Below, in pieces: positions 1 through 6,269 of a stretch of DNA of 6,301 bases; within the stretch, counting starts at the first letter, position 1; each line of letters begins with the position of its first letter. Below the pieces are notes generated by a model that was not told where the DNA came from, made no database searches, and worked only from the letters and a program-made list of their open reading frames with translations. Source of the stretch: CANJXF01 sp043775015. GTDB taxonomy: Bacteria; Verrucomicrobiota; Verrucomicrobiia; Limisphaerales; CANJXF01. Position numbers and translations under genes: made by a program. The DNA lies in assembly GCA_043775015.1 (NCBI GenBank), contig JAYVSV010000091.1, positions 1 through 6,301 of the forward strand, read 5' to 3'.

Positions 1-207
1 TGGCAGAGTGAAAAGATCGGCTGGTTTGCCGACCGGGGAGAATGGGAAGGGTTGCGGAGCGTGGGCGTGGTGGAAGCGCGCCGGGAAATTAAAGGCAAAG
101 CCAGCGTGGAACGCCGCTACGTTATTTTGCAGAGGTCTCTTTTGTCGGTTAGTGAACAGAAATGTTTGCGGCAAATCCGCCTTCCACATAATCTCCCGCG
201 CTTATGA
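1..207 (+). pseudogene. ISAs1-like transposase remnant, 3' part, cut by left edge
   Basis: Frame 1 is open from the first base to a TGA at 205-207, giving 68 residues without a start in the window. The first 42 or so resemble the segment of ISAs1-family (DDE) transposases that lies before the HWGIEN-type block: a W..L.SVG.VEA.R stretch (residues 15-27), then a G-K linker and an ERRY motif (residues 37-40). In intact family members ERRY is followed by a short SSL stretch and roughly 100 more residues with the last catalytic acid. Here the homology fades after about base 129 and the frame ends 26 codons later, so the gene is truncated or scrambled at its 3' end. The TGA overlaps the leuB ATG, which I take as coincidence. 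The family call rests on remembered motif pattern only. The 5' part lies outside the window, so whether the rest of the element is intact is unknown. Confidence 0.55.
166..192 (+). promoter_or_regulatory. Possible leuB promoter (-35/-10-like pair)
   Basis: TTGCGG (166-171) and CATAAT (187-192) are separated by 15 bases. The -10-like box matches the sigma-70 consensus at five of six positions, but the -35-like box matches at only three and the spacer is short. Transcription would begin only a few bases before the leuB ATG at 204, leaving almost no leader, which agrees with the absence of a Shine-Dalgarno sequence there. Weak evidence. Confidence 0.25.
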
Positions 208-1325
208 GTTCAACTGTTTTGAAAATTGCCGCGCTGGCCGGAGATGGAATCGGTCCCGAAGTGATGCGCGAAGCAATCAAGATTTTGCGCGTGGTCGAAA
301 AGAAATTTCCGGTGCAGTTTCGGATTACCGAAGCTCCGGTCGGCTGGGCGGGAATTGATGCCGCCGGGAAGGCGTTGCCCGACGACACTCTCGGGCTCTG
401 CAAAGCATCGGATTCGATTTTGTTTGGTTCCGTCGGTTTGCCGGATCGCGATCCGACGATTCCCAAAGAGCAGCGACCGGAACGCGCGGCGCTCCTGCGC
501 ATCCGCAAAGAATTCGGGCTTTTCGCCAATCTTCGCCCGGTGCAATTGCCCAAGGCGCTGGCTCACGCGTGTCCGTTGCGCCCGGAACGGCAGGGCGATG
601 GAATCGATATTCTGGTGGTGCGCGAGTTGACCGGGGGAATGTATTTCGGGCAGCCGAAAAAAACGGAGGAAGTTTCCGAAGGCGGCAAAACGTTTCAACG
701 CGCGACGGACACGATGGTTTACACGACGCCGGAAATTGAACGCATCGCGCATGTCGCGTTCAAGGCCGCGCAATTTCGCCGCAAAAAACTCACGAGCATC
801 GACAAGGCGAATGTCTTGGAAAACGGAATTCTTTGGCGCGACGTGGTGACGAAGGTCAGCAAGAATTATCCCGATGTGACGATCGAACACATGTTCGTTG
901 ATAACGGTGCGATGCAACTGATGCTGAAGCCGACGCAGTTTGACGTGATGCTTTGCGAAAATATGTTTGGCGATATTTTGAGCGACGAAGCGGCGGCGCT
1001 GGCGGGTTCGCTGGGGATGTTGCCGAGCGCCAGCCTTGGGGCGACTGCCGGTGAAAAGACGTTTGGTTTCTACGAACCAGCGGGCGGAACCGCGCCTGAC
1101 ATTGCCGGAAAAAATCTGGCGAATCCGATCGCGCAAATTTTGTCGTGCGCCCTGATGTTGCGCTACAGTTTCGGAATGAACGATGCGGCAAAGGCCATCG
1201 AAACCGCAGTCGGCAAAGCCATCAAGGCGGGCCATCGCACCGGCGACATTTTCAGCGCGAGCGAAACCCACGCGCGACGCGTTGGAACGTGCGAAATGGG
1301 GGATGCCATAGCCGCAGCGCTCTGA
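204..1325 (+). CDS. leuB: 3-isopropylmalate dehydrogenase
   Basis: This cytoplasmic enzyme oxidises and decarboxylates (2R,3S)-3-isopropylmalate to 2-oxoisocaproate with NAD+, the third step of leucine synthesis. Its 373 residues are close to the usual family length. The N-terminus carries the GDGIGPEV motif (13-20). By alignment from memory with the Thermus enzyme, the substrate arginines are R101, R111 and R140, the catalytic Tyr-Lys pair is Y147 and K201, and the metal-binding aspartates are D233, D257 and D261 (FGDILSDE block). The NAD-binding loop EPAGGTAPDIAGK (291-303) is of the E. coli type. ATG 204 is the first start after an in-frame TAA at 189-191 and leaves the usual short lead-in before GDGIGPEV. 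No Shine-Dalgarno sequence precedes it. The gene ends with TGA followed at once by an in-frame TAA. Neither leuC nor leuD is visible here. Other decarboxylating dehydrogenases of the superfamily (isocitrate, tartrate) fit the motifs less well. Confidence 0.96.
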   Translation: MSSTVLKIAALAGDGIGPEVMREAIKILRVVEKKFPVQFRITEAPVGWAGIDAAGKALPDDTLGLCKASDSILFGSVGLPDRDPTIPKEQRPERAALLRIRKEFGLFANLRPVQLPKALAHACPLRPERQGDGIDILVVRELTGGMYFGQPKKTEEVSEGGKTFQRATDTMVYTTPEIERIAHVAFKAAQFRRKKLTSIDKANVLENGILWRDVVTKVSKNYPDVTIEHMFVDNGAMQLMLKPTQFDVMLCENMFGDILSDEAAALAGSLGMLPSASLGATAGEKTFGFYEPAGGTAPDIAGKNLANPIAQILSCALMLRYSFGMNDAAKAIETAVGKAIKAGHRTGDIFSASETHARRVGTCEMGDAIAAAL

Positions 1326-1357
1326 TAAATTTTGTGAGAAGTTGGGTTCCATCGCAA

Positions 1358-2059
1358 ATGCTCGCGGTATTTTTGCTTTCCGCATTTTCTGCGCTCAGTG
1401 TTGAGACCAACACTGTTGACAAGTTTCGTTTCGCTCCAACTGCCGCCTATCGCGAAGAACACATCGAAGGCTGGCGCGTGTTGGTGAATACAAATCTGCT
1501 GGCGGAAAAAGACCTTTGGGAACGCACATCCAAACTTCTTCACGCGCAGCTCTACCAGATCGCGCGCGTCGTTCCGGATAATCCGTTGGCGAAGCTTCGG
1601 CAAATTCCGATTTGGGTGGAGCATTCCAGTGAGAAATTTCCCTGCATGTGCTATCACGAATCTCGCGACTGGCTCACCGCGCATAATGTGAATCCGGAGA
1701 AAACGGGCGCGGTCGAACTGGCGAATTCAAAAGTCTTTCTGACCTGGACGCGCGACCAGCCGTGGATGGTTTTGCACGAACTGGCGCATGGCTATCATCA
1801 ACGTTTTCTCGGCGAAAAAAATTCGGGCATTCGCCGTTGCTACGAAAACGCGAAAGCCACGAAGCTTTACGATTCCATCCTGCGCAGCGATGGTCGCCAC
1901 GAGCGCCACTACGCCCTGAACAACGAGAAGGAATATTTTGCAGAGATGACCGAGGCATTTTTCGGCACGAACGACTTTTATCCATTTGTGCGCGCTGAGT
2001 TGAAGGAACACGATCCAGAGATGTTTCAATTGTTGTGTGAACTTTGGGAAACCCGTTAA
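1358..2059 (+). CDS. Secreted zinc metallopeptidase-like protein (HExxH ... EYFAE)
   Basis: A 233-residue protein with a short hydrophobic N-terminus (about residues 1-15), probably a signal peptide for export. The core motif is HELAH (140-144), a zinc-binding HExxH. About 48 residues on is EYFAE (192-196), whose first Glu would be the third zinc ligand, making a gluzincin. A tyrosine (Y185) lies seven residues before that Glu. This matches, from memory, the Tyr728/Glu735 arrangement of anthrax lethal factor (peptidase family M34 / ATLF-like fold). Similar uncharacterised proteins with QPWMVLHELAH and TEAFFGTNDFYPF-type blocks occur in planctomycetes, verrucomicrobia and fungi; their substrate is unknown. 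ATG 1358 is chosen, but GTG 1334 in the same frame would add eight residues including an Arg and give a better signal-peptide n-region. Neither start has a clear Shine-Dalgarno sequence. The frame is open further upstream, but only through the end of leuB. The 32-base gap after leuB allows co-transcription. Confidence 0.8.
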   Translation: MLAVFLLSAFSALSVETNTVDKFRFAPTAAYREEHIEGWRVLVNTNLLAEKDLWERTSKLLHAQLYQIARVVPDNPLAKLRQIPIWVEHSSEKFPCMCYHESRDWLTAHNVNPEKTGAVELANSKVFLTWTRDQPWMVLHELAHGYHQRFLGEKNSGIRRCYENAKATKLYDSILRSDGRHERHYALNNEKEYFAEMTEAFFGTNDFYPFVRAELKEHDPEMFQLLCELWETR

Positions 2060-2323
2060 CAAGCTTCATTGCAGTTTCAGTTTTTAAAATTAAACTTTCG
2101 TTGTATGAAATCTGCCGAATCTTGACTGGAAAGATTGTCCGGTTCGTTTGATTATTCTATTGAACGTTTCCGACCACTTCCAATTTTGGGATTGGTGGAG
2201 CAACCAGCGTGATTTAAAAAATAAAGTGTGATTGAGGTCTTTCAGGCCGCATCTGAACTGCAACAGGTTTGCCCACTCTCACAAAATTCTTGACGCTGAA
2301 CCTAGAAACTGATTTAGGAAATT
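2060..2323. other. Intergenic stretch, AT-richer, no gene seen
   Basis: This 264-base gap separates the metallopeptidase gene from the deaminase gene. It is visibly richer in A and T than the coding regions and holds no convincing reading frame on either strand. It contains an imperfect hairpin at 2174-2198: CCAAT and ATTGG pair around a six-base loop, with three further pairs beyond a three-base bulge. A TTGACT (2122-2127) and a TTGACG (2290-2295) resemble -35 boxes, but neither has a good -10 box at normal spacing. The promoter of the deaminase gene is probably here, but I cannot place it. No stem followed by a T-run is seen after the metallopeptidase stop. Confidence 0.6.
2316..2320 (+). 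promoter_or_regulatory. Shine-Dalgarno-like AGGAA before the deaminase gene
   Basis: AGGAA lies three bases before the ATG at 2324. The spacing is shorter than usual, but this is the only recognisable Shine-Dalgarno sequence before any of the four genes, and it supports ATG 2324 as the start. Confidence 0.45.
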
Positions 2324-2761
2324 ATGGATCCATTTCTTGAAGCTGCAATCGACGAAGCAAAAAAAGGTTTGGCCGCCGGCGGGATTCCCATTGGCTCGGT
2401 TCTGGTTTGCGACGGGAAAATTATCGGTCGCGGACACAACCAGCGCGTGCAGCACGGCAGTGTGATTCATCACGGCGAAATGAATTGCCTCGAAAATACG
2501 GGACGCCTCAAAGCGTCGGTTTATCGGCGCTGCACGATTTACTCCACGCTTTCGCCGTGCCCGATGTGCAGCGGTGCGATTTTGCTCTACGGAATTCCGC
2601 GGGTAATTGTCGGCGAAAATCAAACGTTCAAAGGACCGGAAGAATACGTTCGCGCCCAAGGCGTGCAGGTCGAAGTTTTGCAAAACGAAGAATGCATTCA
2701 GCTCATGCGAGATTTCATCGCAAAAAATCCCGAACTTTGGAACGAAGACATCGGCGAGTAA
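2324..2761 (+). CDS. Cytosine deaminase, yeast Fcy1 type
   Basis: This 145-residue zinc enzyme of the CDA superfamily is predicted to convert cytosine to uracil and ammonia in the cytoplasm, for pyrimidine salvage. The zinc site is H50-x-E52 (HGE, with the catalytic proton-shuttling Glu) plus C79 and C82 in the PCPMC motif. Identity to yeast cytosine deaminase, as I recall that sequence, is striking across the whole length: GGIPIG near residue 19, GRGHN (35-39, with N39 matching the cytosine-contacting Asn51), LENTGRL, TLSPC, YGIPR, VGEN, and a C-terminal W139...EDIGE matching Trp152 and Asp155, which close over cytosine. That C-terminal tail distinguishes it from guanine deaminases, TadA tRNA deaminases and riboflavin-pathway deaminases of the same fold. 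It is unrelated to the amidohydrolase-type CodA. No uracil phosphoribosyltransferase or permease gene is in the window. An AGGAA precedes the ATG. Substrate assignment is by homology only. Confidence 0.9.
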   Translation: MDPFLEAAIDEAKKGLAAGGIPIGSVLVCDGKIIGRGHNQRVQHGSVIHHGEMNCLENTGRLKASVYRRCTIYSTLSPCPMCSGAILLYGIPRVIVGENQTFKGPEEYVRAQGVQVEVLQNEECIQLMRDFIAKNPELWNEDIGE

Positions 2762-2798
2762 CGGACAAAGCATCTCAGACTCCGTAGGTTCCTTCGAT

Positions 2799-2817
2799 CT
2801 CGTCGCTCCAGGACGAG
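2799..2817. repeat. Perfect 6-bp hairpin between deaminase and DUF1549/DUF1553 genes
   Basis: CTCGTC (2799-2804) and GACGAG (2812-2817) form a perfect six-pair stem around a seven-base loop. The sequence after it is A-rich, not T-rich, so it does not look like an intrinsic terminator for the upstream gene. It may be a REP-like intergenic element or an mRNA 3'-end structure. The hairpin is plain to see; its role is not. Confidence 0.35.
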
Positions 2818-2828
2818 TAAAACAAATC

Positions 2829-2857
2829 ACTGCAAAGCCGAATTTTGTGGTTTTTTT
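2829..2857 (+). terminator. Possible intrinsic terminator after the deaminase gene
   Basis: Bases 2830-2836 pair with 2844-2850 (seven pairs, two of them G-T wobbles; an outer A-T pair is possible) around a seven-base loop. A run of seven T (2851-2857) follows directly. The position, some 70-100 bases after the deaminase stop, suits a Rho-independent terminator. The stem is weak and AT-rich, so the call is tentative. Confidence 0.35.
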
Positions 2858-2872
2858 ATGCGAAAAATAGTG

Positions 2873-2878
2873 GATAAT
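2873..2878 (+). promoter_or_regulatory. Possible -10 box of the DUF1549/DUF1553 gene
   Basis: GATAAT matches the sigma-70 -10 consensus at five of six positions and lies nine bases before the TTG start at 2888. No good -35 box stands at normal spacing. If real, the transcript would begin only a few bases before the start codon. Confidence 0.2.
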
Positions 2879-2887
2879 AACTAACGC

Positions 2888-5800
2888 TTGAAAATAAATT
2901 ATCGCCAACTGTTGGGAGGTTTGCTGACGACGTTTTTCGCGCTGAGTTTCGCAGCCAATGCCGCATCGACGCGCAAACTTGAATTCAATAACGATGTGCG
3001 CCCCATCCTTTCGCAGAATTGTTTCGCCTGTCATGGAGCCGATTCCGCAGCGCGCAAGGGAGATTTGCGGCTGGATCGTTTTGACGACGCGACGGCTCCC
3101 CGCAAAGATAGTGTGCCCGCGATTGTTCCTGGAAAACCAGACGCGAGCGGGTTGGTTCGCCGTATTCTGGCCACGGATGAAGATGACCTCATGCCGCCGC
3201 CGAAGACGCACAAAGTTTTGTCACCAGAGCAGAAACAGGTTTTGAAAAACTGGATTGCGAACGGCGCGCAGTATCAGGCGCATTGGTCCCTGATTGCGCC
3301 TGTGCGCTCGCCTCTTCCCAAAATTCGCAATCAAAAGTGGGCGCGAAATCCGATTGATAATTTTATTCTCGCAAGAGTCGAGCGAGAAGGACTGAAGCCA
3401 GCCAACGAAGCCGATCGACGCACATTGGCGCGCCGGGCGAGCCTCGATCTAACCGGGCTTCCTCCGAAACCCGAAGAAGTCGAAGCGTTTGTGAACGACA
3501 AATCGCGCGATGCTTACGAGAAGTTTGTTGATCATTTGCTGGAATCGCCGCGTTACGGCGAACACCGTGCGCGTTATTGGCTGGATGTCGCGCGGTATGG
3601 CGATTCCAACGGAATTCACATTGATAATTATCGCGAGATTTATCCTTATCGAGATTGGGTGATCAAATCGTTCAATCGCAACCAGCGCTTCAACCAATTC
3701 ACGATCGAACAACTCGCGGGCGATTTGTTGCCTAATTTCACCGTGGAGCAGGACATCGCCACCGGCTTCAACCGGTGCAATATCACGACGAGCGAAGGCG
3801 GGGCGATTGACGAAGAATATCTGGTGCTCTACGCGCGAGACCGCACCGAAGCGACCTCGCAGGTCTGGTTGGGACTCACTGCCGGTTGCGCGGTTTGTCA
3901 CGACCATAAATTTGATAAACTTTCGCAGAAGGAATTTTATTCGCTGTCCGCGTTCTTCAACAACAACACCCAGAAAGCGATGGATGGAAACGTGAAAGAC
4001 ACTCCGCCAATCATCATTCTTCCGTTGCCAGCGGATCAGGCAACATGGGACGCGCTACCTCTGCGCCTCAAGGAAGCGGAGAAAAAAGTGGAGAAACGGC
4101 GCGAAGTGGCGCAAGCCGAGTTCGAGGTCTGGCTGACCAACGCTTCTCCTGGCGTTTTTTTGTATCGGTTGCCCCAGGACAAACTTCTCTTCCACGCCCC
4201 ACTGGACGAAATGCAGAAAACGGTTCTCGCCACCAAAGTTCGCGGTGAATCACGTCCGATTACTCTCATGACCAATGCGGCCTCGCAAGATGGAGTCATT
4301 GCCGCCAGCGCTTACCTCACCACCAATGGTGTCACGCCCGAGATCGCGGAGGTTGGAGATTTTGAGAAGGACCAGAAATTTTCCTGCAGCGCCTGGGTTT
4401 ACCTGACCAAAGGCAAGGAAGGCGCCGTTATCGCGCGCATGGATAGCACCAACGACTTGCGAGGGTGGGACCTTTGGTTGGAGGATGCCAAACCCGGCAC
4501 GCACATGATCAGCAAGTGGCCTGACGACGCGATCAAGGTGGTCTCCAAGAAAGCATTGGAGATGAAGCGTTGGACTCATATCGGTGTGACCTACGATGGC
4601 TCTAGCAAAGGGAGTGGCGTGCAAATTTACATCGACGGCGAAGCCCAGTCGGTTGATGTGCAAAAGGACAAATTAAAACACACCATTCGCACGACCGTTC
4701 CGTTGAAAATTGGACAACGCCATACCACGTCGCCTCTGGAATCGGCGGGTTTGCAGGACGTGCGAATCTACGACCGCGTGTTGAAATCCGAAGAGATGGT
4801 ATCGTTGGTGCGCGATACTCGAATGGGGTTTCTGTTGGCATCGCCTTCAACGCGAACCGACAAGAAGAGCAAGGAAGAACTCTACAAAGGTTGGCTGGAG
4901 ACTCTGGATTCGGAGTATCAAAAAGAGAAAGCCTTTTTGGTTGCTGCAGAAAAAGACCGGACCGACATCAAAGCGCGTGCTCCGATTACTCATGTGATGC
5001 GCGAGAAAGAGCAACCTCCCGAAGCCTACGTTCTTTTCCGTGGCGAATATGACAAGCGCAAAGACAAGGTGGAATCGAACACCCCTTCCGCGTTGCCGCC
5101 CATGCCTTCGGATTTTCCCCGGAACCGCCTCGGTTTCGCCAAGTGGTTGCTCTTGCCCGAGCATCCGTTGACCGCGCGCGTGACGGTGAACCGTTTCTGG
5201 CAGGAAATTTTTGGCGTCGGAATTGTTCGGACGACCGGCGACCTCGGTGTGAGTGGGGAAATGCCTTCGCACCCGGAGTTGCTCGATTGGCTGGCCGTGG
5301 ACTTCCGCGAATCGGGTTGGGATGTAAAACGTTTCTTCAAGATGCTCGTGACTTCGGCGGCCTATCGCCAGGACGCGACCGCTACGCCCGCAAGCTTGGC
5401 CAAGGATCCTTCCAACCTGTTGCTCTCGCGCGGCCCGCGCTTTCGCATGGATGCCGAAATGGTGCGCGACTACGCGCTCGAAGCCAGCGGTCTGTTGGTG
5501 GAAAAAATCGGCGGGCCGAGCGTGAAACCGTATCAGCCGGACGGAATCTGGGAAGCGGTTGCCATGCCCGGCAGCAACACCCGCGACTACAAACGCGACT
5601 CAGGAGAAGGGTTGTATCGCCGCAGCCTTTACACCTTTTGGAAACGCGCCGCGCCGCCGCCATCCATGGAAATCTTCAACGCGCCCAGCCGCGAGACCTG
5701 CACGGTGCGCCGCGAACGTTCCAACACCCCGTTGCAAGCGCTGGCTACCCTCAACGACCCGCAATTGATCGAAGCCGCGCGCAATCTGGCGCAGCGCGCG

Positions 5801-6070
5801 CTGAAGGAATCTGGAAAAAAAGAAGAAGCCCGTCTCGACTTCATGGCGCGAACCCTTTTATCGCGACCACTGCGCAATGAAGAAATCAAAGTCACCAGTA
5901 CCGTTCTGCGCGAATTGTTGAGTCACTATCAAGCCGCACCGAAAGAAGCCGAAGCGTTGATCGCAGTGGGCGATTCGAAGCCCGACGCATCGTTGGACAA
6001 ATCCACTCTGGCCGCCTACACGATGGTGGCCAACGAACTCATGAATCTGGACGAAGTTTTGAACAAGTAG
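2888..6070 (+). CDS. Secreted planctomycete-cytochrome / DUF1549 / LamG / DUF1553 protein
   Basis: A 1060-residue exported protein. Residues 1-26 form a signal peptide (positive start, hydrophobic stretch, AANA-type cleavage region). The planctomycete cytochrome C domain (PSCyt1, about 30-130) has a haem-binding CFACH (45-49) and a possible axial Met in LMPPP (M102). PSCyt2/DUF1549 (about 153-360) opens with NPIDNFIL and holds a second CxxCH, CAVCH (334-338). A LamG/concanavalin-like domain (about 432-645) is flanked by two charged helical segments (391-416 and 658-698). PSD1/DUF1553 (about 742-1000) contains FPRNRLGFAKWLL, VNRFWQEIFG and NTPLQALATLNDP. Genes of this family usually pair with a DUF1501 gene; none is visible in the 231 bases that follow. 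Function is unproven; redox or electron-transfer roles linked to polysaccharide breakdown have been proposed. TTG 2888 is chosen because an in-frame TAA lies just upstream (2882-2884) and it supplies the complete signal peptide. No Shine-Dalgarno sequence is seen. Confidence 0.92.
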   Translation: MKINYRQLLGGLLTTFFALSFAANAASTRKLEFNNDVRPILSQNCFACHGADSAARKGDLRLDRFDDATAPRKDSVPAIVPGKPDASGLVRRILATDEDDLMPPPKTHKVLSPEQKQVLKNWIANGAQYQAHWSLIAPVRSPLPKIRNQKWARNPIDNFILARVEREGLKPANEADRRTLARRASLDLTGLPPKPEEVEAFVNDKSRDAYEKFVDHLLESPRYGEHRARYWLDVARYGDSNGIHIDNYREIYPYRDWVIKSFNRNQRFNQFTIEQLAGDLLPNFTVEQDIATGFNRCNITTSEGGAIDEEYLVLYARDRTEATSQVWLGLTAGCAVCHDHKFDKLSQKEFYSLSAFFNNNTQKAMDGNVKDTPPIIILPLPADQATWDALPLRLKEAEKKVEKRREVAQAEFEVWLTNASPGVFLYRLPQDKLLFHAPLDEMQKTVLATKVRGESRPITLMTNAASQDGVIAASAYLTTNGVTPEIAEVGDFEKDQKFSCSAWVYLTKGKEGAVIARMDSTNDLRGWDLWLEDAKPGTHMISKWPDDAIKVVSKKALEMKRWTHIGVTYDGSSKGSGVQIYIDGEAQSVDVQKDKLKHTIRTTVPLKIGQRHTTSPLESAGLQDVRIYDRVLKSEEMVSLVRDTRMGFLLASPSTRTDKKSKEELYKGWLETLDSEYQKEKAFLVAAEKDRTDIKARAPITHVMREKEQPPEAYVLFRGEYDKRKDKVESNTPSALPPMPSDFPRNRLGFAKWLLLPEHPLTARVTVNRFWQEIFGVGIVRTTGDLGVSGEMPSHPELLDWLAVDFRESGWDVKRFFKMLVTSAAYRQDATATPASLAKDPSNLLLSRGPRFRMDAEMVRDYALEASGLLVEKIGGPSVKPYQPDGIWEAVAMPGSNTRDYKRDSGEGLYRRSLYTFWKRAAPPPSMEIFNAPSRETCTVRRERSNTPLQALATLNDPQLIEAARNLAQRALKESGKKEEARLDFMARTLLSRPLRNEEIKVTSTVLRELLSHYQAAPKEAEALIAVGDSKPDASLDKSTLAAYTMVANELMNLDEVLNK

Positions 6071-6222
6071 TTTCGACTGCGTGAACGCGCGTGCCATCCG
6101 CAAGAAGCCGAGAGGCAGACTATTAACTACGAACACTTTTTTCAGAAGAGTTTTTCCAACGGCGGAAGCCGAAAAGCACTGTTCCAACCACCGTTTTGTT
6201 TTACCCCGAATTCCGAAGTAGC

Positions 6223-6269
6223 GGCGGGCGTCCCCGCCTGCCGTGGAGCCGTGGCGTCCCGCCCGGCGG
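6223..6269. repeat. GC-rich double-hairpin intergenic repeat
   Basis: GGCGGGCG (6223-6230) pairs with CGCCTGCC (6235-6242) over eight pairs, one a G-T wobble, around a four-base loop. A second small hairpin pairs GGCG (6253-6256) with CGCC (6260-6263). The heptamer GCCGTGG occurs twice one base apart (6240-6246, 6248-6254), and GCGTCCC occurs twice (6228-6234, 6254-6260). The compact, self-similar, very GC-rich block contrasts with the T-rich stretch just before it. It looks like a dispersed intergenic (REP-like) element; such sequences are, from memory, common in verrucomicrobial genomes. There is only one copy in the window. Confidence 0.5.

Noticed and set aside
8..358. A 116-residue frame from an ATG at base 8
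   Set aside because: It runs out of frame through the transposase remnant and into leuB with low-complexity, Arg/Gly-rich translation; frame 1 carries the recognisable motifs instead.
1145..1357. A longer version of the metallopeptidase starting inside leuB
   Set aside because: The extra 71 residues are the out-of-frame shadow of the leuB 3' end, and the signal peptide would be internal.
210..1385. A 391-residue open frame on the - strand opposite leuB
   Set aside because: It is antisense to an unmistakable leuB, is rich in Arg and His with no recognisable domain, and is best explained by codon bias of the + strand gene.
2226..2283. TGTGA ... TCACA inverted halves, as in a CRP-type operator
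   Set aside because: The halves are about 48 bases apart, far beyond the spacing of such sites, and five-base matches are expected by chance.
2301..2318. CCTA/TAGG inverted repeat that would cover the Shine-Dalgarno sequence of the deaminase gene
   Set aside because: Only four pairs around a ten-base loop, which is too weak to claim as a riboswitch or thermosensor.
2279..3211. A 310-residue open frame on the - strand spanning the deaminase gene and the start of the DUF1549/DUF1553 gene
   Set aside because: It crosses two well-supported + strand genes and the gap between them and shows no family motif.
5143..5880. A 245-residue + strand frame inside the DUF1553 region
   Set aside because: It lies wholly within the PSD1/DUF1553 domain in another frame, with Arg/Ala-rich translation and no motif.
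6146..6176. CGGC/GCCG hairpin near 6160-6171 as a terminator of the DUF1549/DUF1553 gene
   Set aside because: The stem is four pairs and is followed by A-rich sequence with no T-run on the + strand.
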